From the NCBI GenBank assembly GCA_904420465.1, contig CAJFVL010000007.1, positions 1 to 43,781 of the forward strand: DNA of 43,781 nucleotides, written 5' to 3'. Shown here in pieces: positions 7,694-15,216 of this stretch. The notes under the pieces are model-generated. The model searched no databases and was not told where the DNA came from. It saw only the letters and a program-made list of their open reading frames with translations. The stretch's first letter is position 1. Every line of letters starts with the position of its first letter. The DNA is from an uncultured Clostridium sp. Lineage in GTDB: Bacteria; Bacillota; Clostridia; Oscillospirales; Oscillospiraceae. The translations under genes were made by a program, and so were the position numbers.

Positions 7694-8464
7694 ATGGCCA
7701 GGATCATCGCTGTTGTCAACCAAAAGGGCGGAGTGGGCAAAACCACCACCGCCGTCAACCTCACCGCCGCCCTGCGGGAGCGGGGAAAGCGCGTGCTGCT
7801 ATGCGACTTTGATCCTCAGGCCAACGCCACCTCCGGCATGGGGGTTGACAAAAACACCGCTTCTCCCAATGTCTACGACGTGGTGATCAATGACGCGGAG
7901 CCTTCCAGGGCTGTGGTCTCCACCAGATATGGAGATGTGCTTCCCTCCAACAAGGCGCTGGCTGGTGCGGGTATTGAGCTGATCGCCCTCCCGGACCGGG
8001 AGCACCTGCTGAAAAACGCCCTGGAGTCCCTGTCAGACCGCTATGACTACATGCTGATTGACTGCCCCCCTTCCCTGGAGCTGCTTACGGTTAACGCTCT
8101 GTGTGCCGCACACTCCCTGCTGGTGCCGGTCCAGTGTGAATACTACGCTCTGGAGGGACTGAGCGATCTCCTCGCCACAGTTCGGCTGGTTAAGCGGGGA
8201 CTGAATCCTCAACTGGCTCTGGAGGGTGTGCTGCTTACCATGTTTGACAGCCGTACCAACCTTTCTCTTCAGGTGGCTCAGGAGGTCAAGCGGCACTTTC
8301 CCGGCCAGGTATACGCCACGGTTGTTCCCCGAAATGTCCGTCTTTCCGAGGCGCCCAGCCACGGAAAGCCGGTGCTGGATTATGACCCCTGGTCCCGGGG
8401 CGCTGAAGCCTATCGGGCCCTGGCTGAGGAAATCAGCGCGAAGTACGAAGCCGCAAAGCCTTGA
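7694..8464 (+). CDS. parA: Chromosome-partitioning ATPase ParA (Soj)
   Basis: A 256-residue Walker-type ATPase that works with ParB to position origins and regulate DnaA. The deviant Walker A KGGVGKTTT (about 11-19) carries the signature lysine. Switch I is DFDPQANAT and Walker B MLIDCPPSL. Basic residues toward the C-terminus are typical of nonspecific DNA binding. AAGGAGG lies 6 nt before the ATG. It is followed by parB after 70 bp. Confidence 0.95.
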   Translation: MARIIAVVNQKGGVGKTTTAVNLTAALRERGKRVLLCDFDPQANATSGMGVDKNTASPNVYDVVINDAEPSRAVVSTRYGDVLPSNKALAGAGIELIALPDREHLLKNALESLSDRYDYMLIDCPPSLELLTVNALCAAHSLLVPVQCEYYALEGLSDLLATVRLVKRGLNPQLALEGVLLTMFDSRTNLSLQVAQEVKRHFPGQVYATVVPRNVRLSEAPSHGKPVLDYDPWSRGAEAYRALAEEISAKYEAAKP

Positions 8465-8534
8465 GCCTGATCTGGGGACTTGAGACATTGAAGAACGCTT
8501 CAAGCTCTTTGCTTTCTCATGAAAAGGAGTATCT

Positions 8535-9428
8535 ATGGCAAAACGAAAAACAGAACTTGGCCTTGGCCGCGGGTTAAACGCCCTTCTGGGGGACCCGGAC
8601 CTTCAGCCCCAGGGAGAAGGCTCTGTGTCCCTGCCGATCTCCCAGGTGGAGCCCGGGCTGAATCAGCCCCGCAAACGCTTTGAGGCCGAAGCCCTGGCCG
8701 ATCTGGCCGACTCAATTCGGATTCATGGCATTATTCAGCCGCTGACCGTGCGGCGGCTGGCCTCCGGCTACTATCAGATTATCGCCGGAGAGCGCCGGTG
8801 GCGGGCCGCTAAGGAGGCCGGACTGGCAGAGGTCCCCGCCATCATCATCGAGGCGGATGACCGCAAGGTAATGGAGCTTGGCCTGATTGAGAACCTTCAG
8901 CGGGAGGATCTGAATCCCGCCGAGGAGGCCCGGGGCTACCAGTCACTAATGGAGGACTATGGCCTAACCCAGGAGCAGGTGGCACAGCGGATGGGAAAAT
9001 CCCGGCCTGCTGTGGCCAACACTCTGCGGCTGCTGTCCCTCCCCGATGACCTGATGCAGTTGGTGGAGGAGGGACAGCTGTCCGCCGGACACGCCCGCGC
9101 CATATTGGGCGCCCCGTCCGCCGAGCTCCAGCGGCAGGCAGCCAAGCGGGTGGTGGAGGAGCAGCTCTCCGTCCGCCAGACAGAGGCCCTGGTAAAGGCG
9201 CTGCAGAAGGAAAAGCGGGAGAAGCAGAAGGCGGCGGGTGAGGATTTATCTCTTTACCTTGGTGAGCTGGAAAAAGAGCTGTCCGGCCGCCTGGGCCGAA
9301 AGGTGAAAATCTCTCACCGGGGCAAAAAAGGCAGGATTGAGCTGGAGTACTACAACAGCCAGGACCTGGAGGGTCTGCTCACGCTGCTTCAGAACCTGCC
9401 CGGAGAGGGGGCCGGCCGCCGTGGATGA
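8535..9428 (+). CDS. parB: Chromosome-partitioning protein ParB (Spo0J)
   Basis: A 297-residue parS-binding CTPase clamp. It begins with the basic, Leu-rich segment GLGRGLNALLG typical of Soj partners, which stimulates ParA. The ParB/Srx domain has the CTP motif GERRWRAAKEAG (about 89-100) and ENLQREDLNPAEEA (about 120-133). A helix-turn-helix around LTQEQVAQRMGKSRPAVAN follows. The C-terminal dimerisation domain ends at about 297. AAAGGAG precedes the ATG. The stop overlaps the GTG start of the next gene (GTGGATGA), which implies translational coupling. Confidence 0.95.
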   Translation: MAKRKTELGLGRGLNALLGDPDLQPQGEGSVSLPISQVEPGLNQPRKRFEAEALADLADSIRIHGIIQPLTVRRLASGYYQIIAGERRWRAAKEAGLAEVPAIIIEADDRKVMELGLIENLQREDLNPAEEARGYQSLMEDYGLTQEQVAQRMGKSRPAVANTLRLLSLPDDLMQLVEEGQLSAGHARAILGAPSAELQRQAAKRVVEEQLSVRQTEALVKALQKEKREKQKAAGEDLSLYLGELEKELSGRLGRKVKISHRGKKGRIELEYYNSQDLEGLLTLLQNLPGEGAGRRG

Positions 9429-10050
9429 AGAAAAAATCCAGAAGCCGGACGCGGATCTCCAGGAGGGCAGCCCCGCCGGAGCACCGTCCGATCAAAAGGC
9501 GCCTGTCCAGCCGGACGGCACGCCGGATCAGCATCAAAAGCGCCGCCAGAGATCGGTATTTCAATATATTGCGATTCTGTTTGCCGCCGCTTTTGTCCTG
9601 CTGCTGCTGACTTATGTCATGGACCGCCGGCAGTATGAGCTGATCCAGGATCAAAATCAGGCCCAGATCAATGACCTCCTCCAGTCGGCCACCGCCGTCC
9701 AGTCCCTTCAAAATTTAAACGATGAGAACGCGGCCCTGAAGGACCAGGTGGAGGACCTGCAGGAGCGGTTGGACCAGGCTGAACAGCGACTGGAGGATCT
9801 GACCGGGCAGGTGTCGGAGTTGGAGGAGTCCTTATCCAAAACCAGCCAGGCCATGGACTGGTTCTGGCAGATCAATGAGGCCTATGTCCGCGGGCGTTAC
9901 TCCCTGTGCCGGGAGCTGATCCAGACAATAGAGACTGGAGAAAATGGCCAGACTCCCTTGAAGGACTATCTGCCCAAGGAAAGTACCACTGACAACGGCC
10001 GCTTCTCCCCCTATGACCGCTATCAGGAAATTTACGAGGCCCTGTACTGA
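9421..10050 (+). CDS. Single-pass membrane protein with coiled coil, coupled to parB
   Basis: A 209-residue protein of unknown function. The start is taken as the GTG that overlaps the parB stop by 8 nt. An earlier in-frame ATG at 9337 lies inside parB and lacks a ribosome site. The first 50 residues are charged and Pro/Gln-rich. A single membrane helix (about 55-72, IAILFAAAFVLLLLTYV) is followed by an external heptad-rich coiled coil (about 100-150). A C-terminal part contains WFWQINEAYVRGRY. Co-translation with parB suggests, but does not prove, a link to segregation or the envelope. Confidence 0.8.
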   Translation: MDEEKIQKPDADLQEGSPAGAPSDQKAPVQPDGTPDQHQKRRQRSVFQYIAILFAAAFVLLLLTYVMDRRQYELIQDQNQAQINDLLQSATAVQSLQNLNDENAALKDQVEDLQERLDQAEQRLEDLTGQVSELEESLSKTSQAMDWFWQINEAYVRGRYSLCRELIQTIETGENGQTPLKDYLPKESTTDNGRFSPYDRYQEIYEALY

Positions 10051-10071
10051 TGCAGTTGATAGGGACCGCTG

Positions 10072-10087
10072 TGTTTCACGTGAAACA
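10072..10087. promoter_or_regulatory. parS centromere site, second copy
   Basis: TGTTTCACGTGAAACA, identical to the site at 7545-7560, in the gap between the parB-coupled membrane gene and serS. The two sites bracket the parAB cluster 2.5 kb apart. Confidence 0.93.
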
Positions 10088-10165
10088 TGCCGCCTGAACC
10101 CCCATAGAACAGAAAAGCGTACATCCCAAAAGGGATATCCGCTAATATAAAGGAGAAATTACAAC

Positions 10166-11467
10166 ATGCTGGATATCAAATTTGTCCGGGAAAACCCCGA
10201 AGCAGTCAAAGAGAACATCAAAAAAAAGTTTCAGGACGCCAAGCTGCCCCTGGTGGACCAGGTGCTGGCCCTGGATGAGGAGAACCGGGCCGCCATGACC
10301 GAGGCCAATCAGCTGCGGGCCGCCCGCAATACTCTCTCCAAACAGGTGGGCGTCTTGATGGGGCAGGCCAAAAAGGACCCCTCCAAGGCCGCCGAGGCCG
10401 AGGCAGCCAAGGCCAAAGTAAAGGCCAACGCCGACCGGCTGGCCGAGCTGGAGGCCAAGGAGAGCCAGCTTGCCGAGGAAATCCGCCGCATCATGCTGCA
10501 GATCCCCAACATCATTGATCCCTCGGTGCCCATCGGCCCGGATGACAGCTGCAATGTGGAGGTGGAGCGCTTCGGTGAACCCAGGGTGCCCGACTTCCCC
10601 ATCCCCTACCACACCGAAATTATGGAGTCCTTCGGCGGCATCGACATGGACGCCGCCGGGCGGGTGTCGGGCAACGGCTTCTATTACCTGCTGGGGGACA
10701 TCGCCCGCCTCCACGAGGCGGTGCTGGCCTACGCCCGGGACTTTATGATCAACAAGGGCTTCACCTTCTGTATCCCCCCCTTCATGATCCACGGAAACGT
10801 GGTGGAAGGAGTCATGTCCCAAACCGATATGGACGCCATGATGTACAAAATTGAGGGGGAGGGCCTGTACCTGATCGGCACCAGCGAGCACTCCATGATC
10901 GGCCGGTACATTGACCAGATCATCCCCGAGGACTCCCTGCCTCAGACCCTCACCTCCTACTCCCCCTGCTTCCGCAAGGAAAAGGGCGCCCACGGCATTG
11001 AGGAGCGGGGCGTCTACCGCATCCACCAGTTTGAAAAGCAGGAGATGATCGTAGTCTGCAGGCCCGAGGACTCCATGTCCTGGTACGAGAAGATGTGGCA
11101 GTATTCTGTGGAGCTGTTCCGCTCCCTGGACATTCCGGTGCGCCAGCTGGAATGCTGCTCCGGCGACCTGGCCGACCTGAAGGTGAAATCCTGCGACATC
11201 GAGGCCTGGTCCCCCCGCCAGCAGAAGTATTTCGAGGTGTGCTCCTGCTCCAACCTGGGGGACGCCCAGGCCAGAAGGCTGAAGATGCGGGTCAAGGGCG
11301 AGGGCAGCACCTATCTGCCCCACACCCTGAACAACACTGTGGTGGCGCCCCCCCGCATGCTCATCGCCCTGCTGGAAAACAACCTCCAGGCCGACGGCTC
11401 CGTCCTGATTCCCCAGGTGCTACAGCCCTATATGGGAGGCACCCAGGTGCTGATTCCCAAACAGTAA
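10166..11467 (+). CDS. serS: Serine--tRNA ligase
   Basis: Charges tRNA-Ser in the cytoplasm; 433 residues, normal family length. The N-terminal domain (1-110) is the tRNA-binding coiled coil rich in Ala, Lys and Glu. The class II core contains FRKEKGAHGIEERGVYRIHQ (motif 2, about 272-291) and NNTVVAPPRMLIALLEN (motif 3). The usual TAEVP loop is LIGTSEHSM and motif 2 differs from the common bacterial form, so this is a divergent SerRS subtype. AAAGGAG lies upstream of the ATG. The leader is only 115 bp and shows no T-box. Confidence 0.93.
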   Translation: MLDIKFVRENPEAVKENIKKKFQDAKLPLVDQVLALDEENRAAMTEANQLRAARNTLSKQVGVLMGQAKKDPSKAAEAEAAKAKVKANADRLAELEAKESQLAEEIRRIMLQIPNIIDPSVPIGPDDSCNVEVERFGEPRVPDFPIPYHTEIMESFGGIDMDAAGRVSGNGFYYLLGDIARLHEAVLAYARDFMINKGFTFCIPPFMIHGNVVEGVMSQTDMDAMMYKIEGEGLYLIGTSEHSMIGRYIDQIIPEDSLPQTLTSYSPCFRKEKGAHGIEERGVYRIHQFEKQEMIVVCRPEDSMSWYEKMWQYSVELFRSLDIPVRQLECCSGDLADLKVKSCDIEAWSPRQQKYFEVCSCSNLGDAQARRLKMRVKGEGSTYLPHTLNNTVVAPPRMLIALLENNLQADGSVLIPQVLQPYMGGTQVLIPKQ

Positions 11468-11539
11468 TCCCCCTCCGCCCTGTTCTGGTGCAGACGGAGC
11501 GGAAGAGCACAAAACCAACCAAAACAAGAGAGAATCAGT

Positions 11540-11944
11540 ATGAAAGCTTTTATTTCAGAATTCAAGACCTTCATTGCCCGGGGCAATGTGATGGACCTGG
11601 CTGTGGGCGTCATCATCGGCGGCGCCTTCAGCAGCATTACCAACTCCCTGGTCAATGACATCCTCAACCCCATCCTGGGCATCATCGCCGGAGATAACGA
11701 GGCCCTGGCCGCTCTGTCCATCCAGCTGCCCGGCGGAGGGGCCCTGATGATCGGAAATTTCATCAACGCCATTCTTAACTTTCTTATCATGGCCTTTGCC
11801 GTGTTCTGCCTCATGAAGGCCATCAACCGCCTCTACCGCAAAAAGGAGGAGGCGGCCCCCGTTCCTCCCCCCGCCCCGCCCGAGCCCTCCGCCGAGGAGA
11901 GGCTGCTGACAGAGATCCGGGATCTGCTGAAGGAGAGAGGCTGA
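11540..11944 (+). CDS. mscL: Large-conductance mechanosensitive channel
   Basis: A 134-residue membrane channel that opens under osmotic downshock and releases solutes. It starts MKAFISEFKTFIARGNVMDLAVGVIIGGAF, matching the amphipathic N-helix and pore-lining first membrane helix. The second helix spans about 70-95 (INAILNFLIMAFAVFCLM). A Pro-rich linker leads to a charged C-terminal bundle helix. The following gene starts at the very next base. Confidence 0.95.
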   Translation: MKAFISEFKTFIARGNVMDLAVGVIIGGAFSSITNSLVNDILNPILGIIAGDNEALAALSIQLPGGGALMIGNFINAILNFLIMAFAVFCLMKAINRLYRKKEEAAPVPPPAPPEPSAEERLLTEIRDLLKERG

Positions 11945-12289
11945 ATGTCAGAAGAAAAACTTCCAAAGGGGCAGGACCCGGAACAGAAAAGCTACACCCC
12001 CGCCTCTCCTGTCAAGCGGACACTGGCCTGGATCGCCCTGGTCTATGTGCTGATTTTCCTGGCTCTGACCACCTATTTCTACTTCACCGGCACCATGCTG
12101 GGCAACCTGGCCCCCCTTCTCACCGTCCCCGGCCTCATCGGCCTGGGGGCGCTGGCACTGGTGAGCTGGCGCACAACCGGCAGGCCGGGAAAGCGGTCCG
12201 CCATTCTGCTGGCCGTTCTCTGCTTTGCCCTGGCCCTCCTCACCCTTCCCATCGGGCTGACCGGCCTGATGTCCAACTTCAGGGGGTGA
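11945..12289 (+). CDS. Small membrane protein, unknown function
   Basis: 114 residues, beginning directly after the mscL stop codon, so probably translated with it. A polar N-terminus (about 1-25) is followed by three hydrophobic helices (about 27-47, 50-72 and 84-106). No motif recognised. It sits between mscL and rsmG on one transcript. Its length, start and composition fit a real gene, but its role is unknown. Confidence 0.75.
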   Translation: MSEEKLPKGQDPEQKSYTPASPVKRTLAWIALVYVLIFLALTTYFYFTGTMLGNLAPLLTVPGLIGLGALALVSWRTTGRPGKRSAILLAVLCFALALLTLPIGLTGLMSNFRG

Positions 12290-12293
12290 GGCG

Positions 12294-13007
12294 TTGGAAT
12301 CCATGATTGCCGCCGGGCTGGCAGAACTGGGACTGGCCGGCCGGGTCCCCCGGAATGCGGCCGAGAAATTGTCAGAATATGGAAAACTTCTGCTGGAGCA
12401 GAACCAGGTGATGAACCTGACCGCCATTCGGGACGAGGCGGGCGTGGCCCGGCTGCACATGCTGGACTGCGCCGCCCTCCTCCTCTGCGCTGACCTTGAG
12501 GGGCGAACCCTCATCGACGTGGGCACCGGAGCGGGCTTTCCCGGTCTGGTGCTGAAGATTCTGGTGCCCTCTCTCCAAGTCACCCTGCTGGATTCCCTGG
12601 GCAAGCGGGTGGACTGGCTGGCCCGGACGGCGGAGCGCCTGGAGCTGCGGGGCGTCAGCGCAATTCATGCCCGGGCGGAGGAACAGGCCCTGGTCAGGGG
12701 CTTTCGGGACTCTTATGACTACTCCACCGCCCGGGCAGTGGCCGACCTGCGGCTTTTATGTGAGCTGTGTCTGCCCTATGTCAGGCCGGGCGGCCGCTTT
12801 CTGGCCATGAAGTCGGTGGACAGCGCTCCGGAACTGTCCAATGCGGCCCACGCCGTCAAGCTTCTGGGCGGCCGGACAGACATCCCCTTTGACTACGCCA
12901 TTCCCGGCACGGAGGTCACCCACCGGATTATCCCCATTCGAAAAGTGGCCCCTACCCTGAAGGGCTATCCCCGCCGCTGGTCCAGGATTCAGAAGGAGCC
13001 GCTGTAG
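12294..13007 (+). CDS. rsmG: 16S rRNA (guanine(527)-N7)-methyltransferase RsmG
   Basis: A 237-residue SAM-dependent methyltransferase that modifies G527 of 16S rRNA; also called GidB. The core contains LIDVGTGAGFPGLVLKI (SAM motif I, about 72-88). It also has STARAVADLRLLCELCLPYV and GGRFLAMKS. The N-terminal helix NQVMNLTAI is typical. The start is taken as TTG 12294, with AGGGGGTGAG just upstream; an ATG three codons later is the alternative. Canonically rsmG follows mnmG near jag, but neither mnmE nor mnmG is in this window. Confidence 0.93.
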   Translation: MESMIAAGLAELGLAGRVPRNAAEKLSEYGKLLLEQNQVMNLTAIRDEAGVARLHMLDCAALLLCADLEGRTLIDVGTGAGFPGLVLKILVPSLQVTLLDSLGKRVDWLARTAERLELRGVSAIHARAEEQALVRGFRDSYDYSTARAVADLRLLCELCLPYVRPGGRFLAMKSVDSAPELSNAAHAVKLLGGRTDIPFDYAIPGTEVTHRIIPIRKVAPTLKGYPRRWSRIQKEPL

Positions 13008-13104
13008 CCGGACAGGTTCAGAACGCGGCGGTCTGGAGCATTGTAGAAAAGGGCCAGTTTTAATAAGTTTTGTTAAATTTTTTATAATCTTTGTCACAAA
13101 CCCA

Positions 13105-13132
13105 TTGACGCGGCACAGATTTGTGGTACACT
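13105..13132 (+). promoter_or_regulatory. Promoter of the MinD-like/MGS-like operon
   Basis: TTGACG (13105-13110), 16-bp spacer, TACACT (13127-13132) with a TGG extended -10, 27 bp before the MinD-like start. The stretch 13055-13100 upstream is markedly AT-rich. Confidence 0.6.
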
Positions 13133-13159
13133 GGAGAAGGTGGATAGGAGGGAATTCCC

Positions 13160-13894
13160 ATGGCATGCGTCATTGCCGTCACTTCCGGCAAGGGAGGTAC
13201 CGGAAAAACCTCCATCACCAGCGGCGTTGCCGCCAGCCTGTCTCTGATGGGACGCCGTGTCCTGTGCATTGACATGGACATCGGCCTTCGGAACCTGGAC
13301 ATCTCCCTGGGGCTGAACGACCGGGCCTTGATGGATTTTTCCGATGTGGCCCTGGGCCGCTGCCCTCTGGCCCGGGCCGCGGTGACCCACCCGGAGCTGA
13401 AGAACCTGTCCCTGCTCACCTCACCCATGTCCCTGCCCGCGGGACTGACCCCCGACAAAATTCTCTCCCTGCTGAACACCGCCCGCACTGTGTACGATTA
13501 TATTTTTGTGGACTCGCCGGCCGGGCTGGGGCCCGGCTTCCGCCTGGCCGTCTGCGGCGCCGACCGGGCGCTGGTGGTGGCCACCAACGACGCCTCCTCT
13601 CTGCGGGACGCTCAGCGCACCGTGGCCGAGCTGGAGCGGGTGCGTCAGATCCATTTGATCATGAACCGTATCCAGCCCAAGCTGCTGCGCAAGCTGCGCA
13701 CCACCATTGATGACGCCATGAACACCGCCGGACTTCCCCTGATCGGGGTGGTGCCGGAGGACCCCCAGGTCATCCTGTGCGCCAACCAGGGCCTTCCCCT
13801 CACCAGCCGGGGCCGGCGCGGGGCGGCGCTGGCCTGCTGGAACATCGCCCAGCGGCTGGAAGGGCGCCAGGTTCCCATTATGCGGATTCGCTGA
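13160..13894 (+). CDS. MinD-like ATPase lacking the C-terminal membrane helix
   Basis: A 244-residue deviant-Walker ATPase. Walker A is SGKGGTGKTS (about 9-18), and DMDIGLRNLD (about 38-47) is characteristic of MinD. Walker B reads VDSPAGLG. MinD normally ends with an amphipathic membrane-targeting helix after the RRLEGxxVP segment. Here the protein stops at QRLEGRQVPIMRIR, so that helix is missing. No minC or minE is nearby. AGGAGGG lies upstream of the ATG. It may work as a septum-site or other positioning factor with a soluble partner. The name MinD is a family call only. Confidence 0.85.
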   Translation: MACVIAVTSGKGGTGKTSITSGVAASLSLMGRRVLCIDMDIGLRNLDISLGLNDRALMDFSDVALGRCPLARAAVTHPELKNLSLLTSPMSLPAGLTPDKILSLLNTARTVYDYIFVDSPAGLGPGFRLAVCGADRALVVATNDASSLRDAQRTVAELERVRQIHLIMNRIQPKLLRKLRTTIDDAMNTAGLPLIGVVPEDPQVILCANQGLPLTSRGRRGAALACWNIAQRLEGRQVPIMRIR

Positions 13895-13933
13895 ACGCGC
13901 CCCGGCCAATTTCGACAAGGAGGTAACCGCCAC

Positions 13934-14350
13934 TTGAATATTGCAATTATGAGCCACACCAAAAAGCAGGACTTAATGGTCCAGTTCTGCACCGCGTACT
14001 GCGGCGTACTTTCCAAGCACACCGTCTGCGCCACCAACGCCACCGGACGGATGGTGGCGGAGGCCACCGGACTGCCGGTCAACCTGTTCCTCTCCCACGA
14101 GCATGGGGGCATCGAGCAGATCGGCCAGCGCATCATCTATAACGAAATTGACATGGTCCTGTTTTTCAACTCCCCCCTGGATAACGAGATGGACAAGGAT
14201 ATCCTGTACATCTCCCGCCTGTGCGACCAGCACTCGGTACCAATGGCCACCAATGTGGCCACCGCCGAGCTGCTCATTCACGGCCTGGCCCGGGGCGATC
14301 TGGACTGGCGCATCGGCATGAACCCCAAGCGGGTGCCCTTTGCCCTGTAA
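13934..14350 (+). CDS. Methylglyoxal synthase-like protein, probably catalytically altered
   Basis: A 138-residue MGS-fold protein, similar over its whole length to methylglyoxal synthase (start NIAIMSHTKK, end PMATNVATAELLIHGL). Several positions that are active-site residues in known enzymes differ. The HD pair near the start is HT, and phosphate-binding TGTTG is TNATG. The GGDQ motif with the catalytic Asp is GGIEQ, and the PHDPD region is EMDKD. It may therefore bind a ligand without making methylglyoxal. It starts at TTG with AAGGAGG upstream and is co-transcribed with the MinD-like gene. mgsA next to min genes is a known clostridial arrangement. Confidence 0.8.
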   Translation: MNIAIMSHTKKQDLMVQFCTAYCGVLSKHTVCATNATGRMVAEATGLPVNLFLSHEHGGIEQIGQRIIYNEIDMVLFFNSPLDNEMDKDILYISRLCDQHSVPMATNVATAELLIHGLARGDLDWRIGMNPKRVPFAL

Positions 14351-14364
14351 CAGGCGGATTTTCC

Positions 14365-14393
14365 TTGACTTTTTCCGAAAACTGCGGTACCAT
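14365..14393 (+). promoter_or_regulatory. Promoter of the T-box leader
   Basis: TTGACT (14365-14370), 17-bp spacer, TACCAT (14388-14393). It places the transcript start near 14400, at the beginning of the riboswitch. Confidence 0.6.
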
Positions 14394-14396
14394 CAA

Positions 14397-14640
14397 CACC
14401 GTTCACCGCCACGACGGCGCACAGAACCCGGAATCACCCCCCGACAGAGAAGAGCCCCGCGGCTGAAAGGGCTCCAGGGACCGGCCCGGGAAGGACGGCG
14501 CCAGCAGCGGGCCCGGAGACGGGCGCGGCTCCCCTTCCGCACCAAAGGGGCAAAAGGAGCGCCCTGGGCGCTTGAAATTGGGTGGCACCACGAAGCGTCC
14601 GGCGCTCTCGTCCCAATCACGGGGAGGAGAGCGCCTTTTT
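14397..14640 (+). promoter_or_regulatory. T-box riboswitch leader, probably tRNA-Asp responsive
   Basis: Fills the gene-free stretch 14351-14658. The T-box core is GGGTGGCACC (14580-14589). ATTGGG (14577-14582) can pair with CCCAAT (14612-14617) to form the antiterminator around the TGGC bulge. The alternative terminator is GGCGCTCTC (14601-14609) with GAGAGCGCC (14627-14635), then TTTTT. A stem I apical-type element, GAGCCC..GGCTGAAA..GGGCTC, lies at 14450-14473. CCGTTC at 14399 can pair with GGACGG at 14493 to close stem I. The TGGC bulge should read a tRNA with G at position 73; that fits Asp but not His (C73). GAC triplets at 14479 and 14494 are possible specifiers. The intended genes are probably hisS-aspS downstream. 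Confidence 0.85.
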
Positions 14641-14658
14641 CTGTTCCCCTTCGGTCCC

Positions 14659-14910
14659 TCACCTCTCCCCAGGGCGGAGCACCTCCAGCATCAGCTGTCC
14701 CCCCAGACGGAAACCGGAGGCAAAGTTGGCCCGCTGCTCCTCCGACCCCACCCGAACGGCGGCCAGCCAGATCTCATCCGCCCGCTGGATTCCCACCGCC
14801 TGACACAGCTCGTCGTAGCAGGGCTGAGTCTCCTCGTAAACCCGCTGGAGCTCCGGCGTCCGCCTGGGACTCTGGAGGGCGTCGCACAGCAGATCCATCA
14901 AATCAGACAT
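14659..14910 (-). CDS. DUF6809-like small protein
   Basis: 83 residues on the minus strand, MSDLMDLL start. The C-terminal motif NFASGFRLGGQLMLEVL resembles the conserved end of DUF6809 proteins, which are common in Clostridia and their mobile elements; function unknown. The ATG at 14910 has GAGGTGA 6 nt upstream. It has a fully consensus promoter and diverges from an xre regulator with which it shares an operator. Plus-strand transcripts that pass the T-box terminator would be antisense to it. Confidence 0.75.
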   Translation of the reverse strand: MSDLMDLLCDALQSPRRTPELQRVYEETQPCYDELCQAVGIQRADEIWLAAVRVGSEEQRANFASGFRLGGQLMLEVLRPGER

Positions 14911-14938
14911 AGTTGTCACCTCGCAAGTAGTTTCATTT

Positions 14939-14958
14939 ACCACTATCATTATAGTGGT
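14939..14958. promoter_or_regulatory. Operator palindrome between divergent DUF6809 and xre genes
   Basis: ACCACTAT-CATT-ATAGTGGT, a perfect 8-bp inverted repeat. It covers the -10 box of the minus-strand promoter and touches the -10 of the plus-strand one. An outer AGTAGT/ACTACT pair flanks it. It is the likely binding site of the adjacent Xre protein. Confidence 0.7.
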
Positions 14959-14976
14959 ATAAAATACTACTGTCAA
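14948..14976 (-). promoter_or_regulatory. Consensus promoter of the DUF6809 gene
   Basis: Perfect TTGACA (14971-14976) and TATAAT (14948-14953) on the minus strand with a 17-bp spacer. On the plus strand an extended -10 TGGTATAAA (14955-14963) can serve xre. The two promoters overlap. Confidence 0.8.
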
Positions 14977-14994
14977 GTGGTTTTAGGAGGACTT

Positions 14995-15216
14995 ATGGCA
15001 GAATTTTCTGAGCGCATCAAAGCCCTGAGAAAAGAACATGGACTTACCCAGCAAGGTGTAGGTGAAATCATTGGCGTGAAAAAATATGCTGTCTATTCCT
15101 ATGAGAAGGGAAGGGCTTACCCCGACATGCGGGGCCTGATTGCCCTGGCCGACTATTTTGACGTCTCTATGGACTATCTGGCCGGCCGCACCGACAACCC
15201 CGTGGTCAACCGATAG
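14995..15216 (+). CDS. Xre/Cro-type helix-turn-helix regulator
   Basis: A 73-residue DNA-binding protein consisting of one HTH domain, with recognition region LTQQGVGEIIGVKKYAVYSY (about 17-36). The end LADYFDVSMDYLAGRTDNP is typical of this family in Clostridia and their phages. The start ATG at 14995 follows TTAGGAGGACTT. It probably represses itself and the divergent gene through the palindrome at 14939-14958. Gene size and setting fit an acquired cassette. Confidence 0.88.
   Translation: MAEFSERIKALRKEHGLTQQGVGEIIGVKKYAVYSYEKGRAYPDMRGLIALADYFDVSMDYLAGRTDNPVVNR

Noticed and set aside
10051-10165. T-box upstream of serS
   Set aside because: Leader of only 115 bp with no GGGTGGNACC core; contains parS and a small hairpin.
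10142-11323. 393-codon minus-strand frame opposite serS
   Set aside because: Shadow of serS; no motif.
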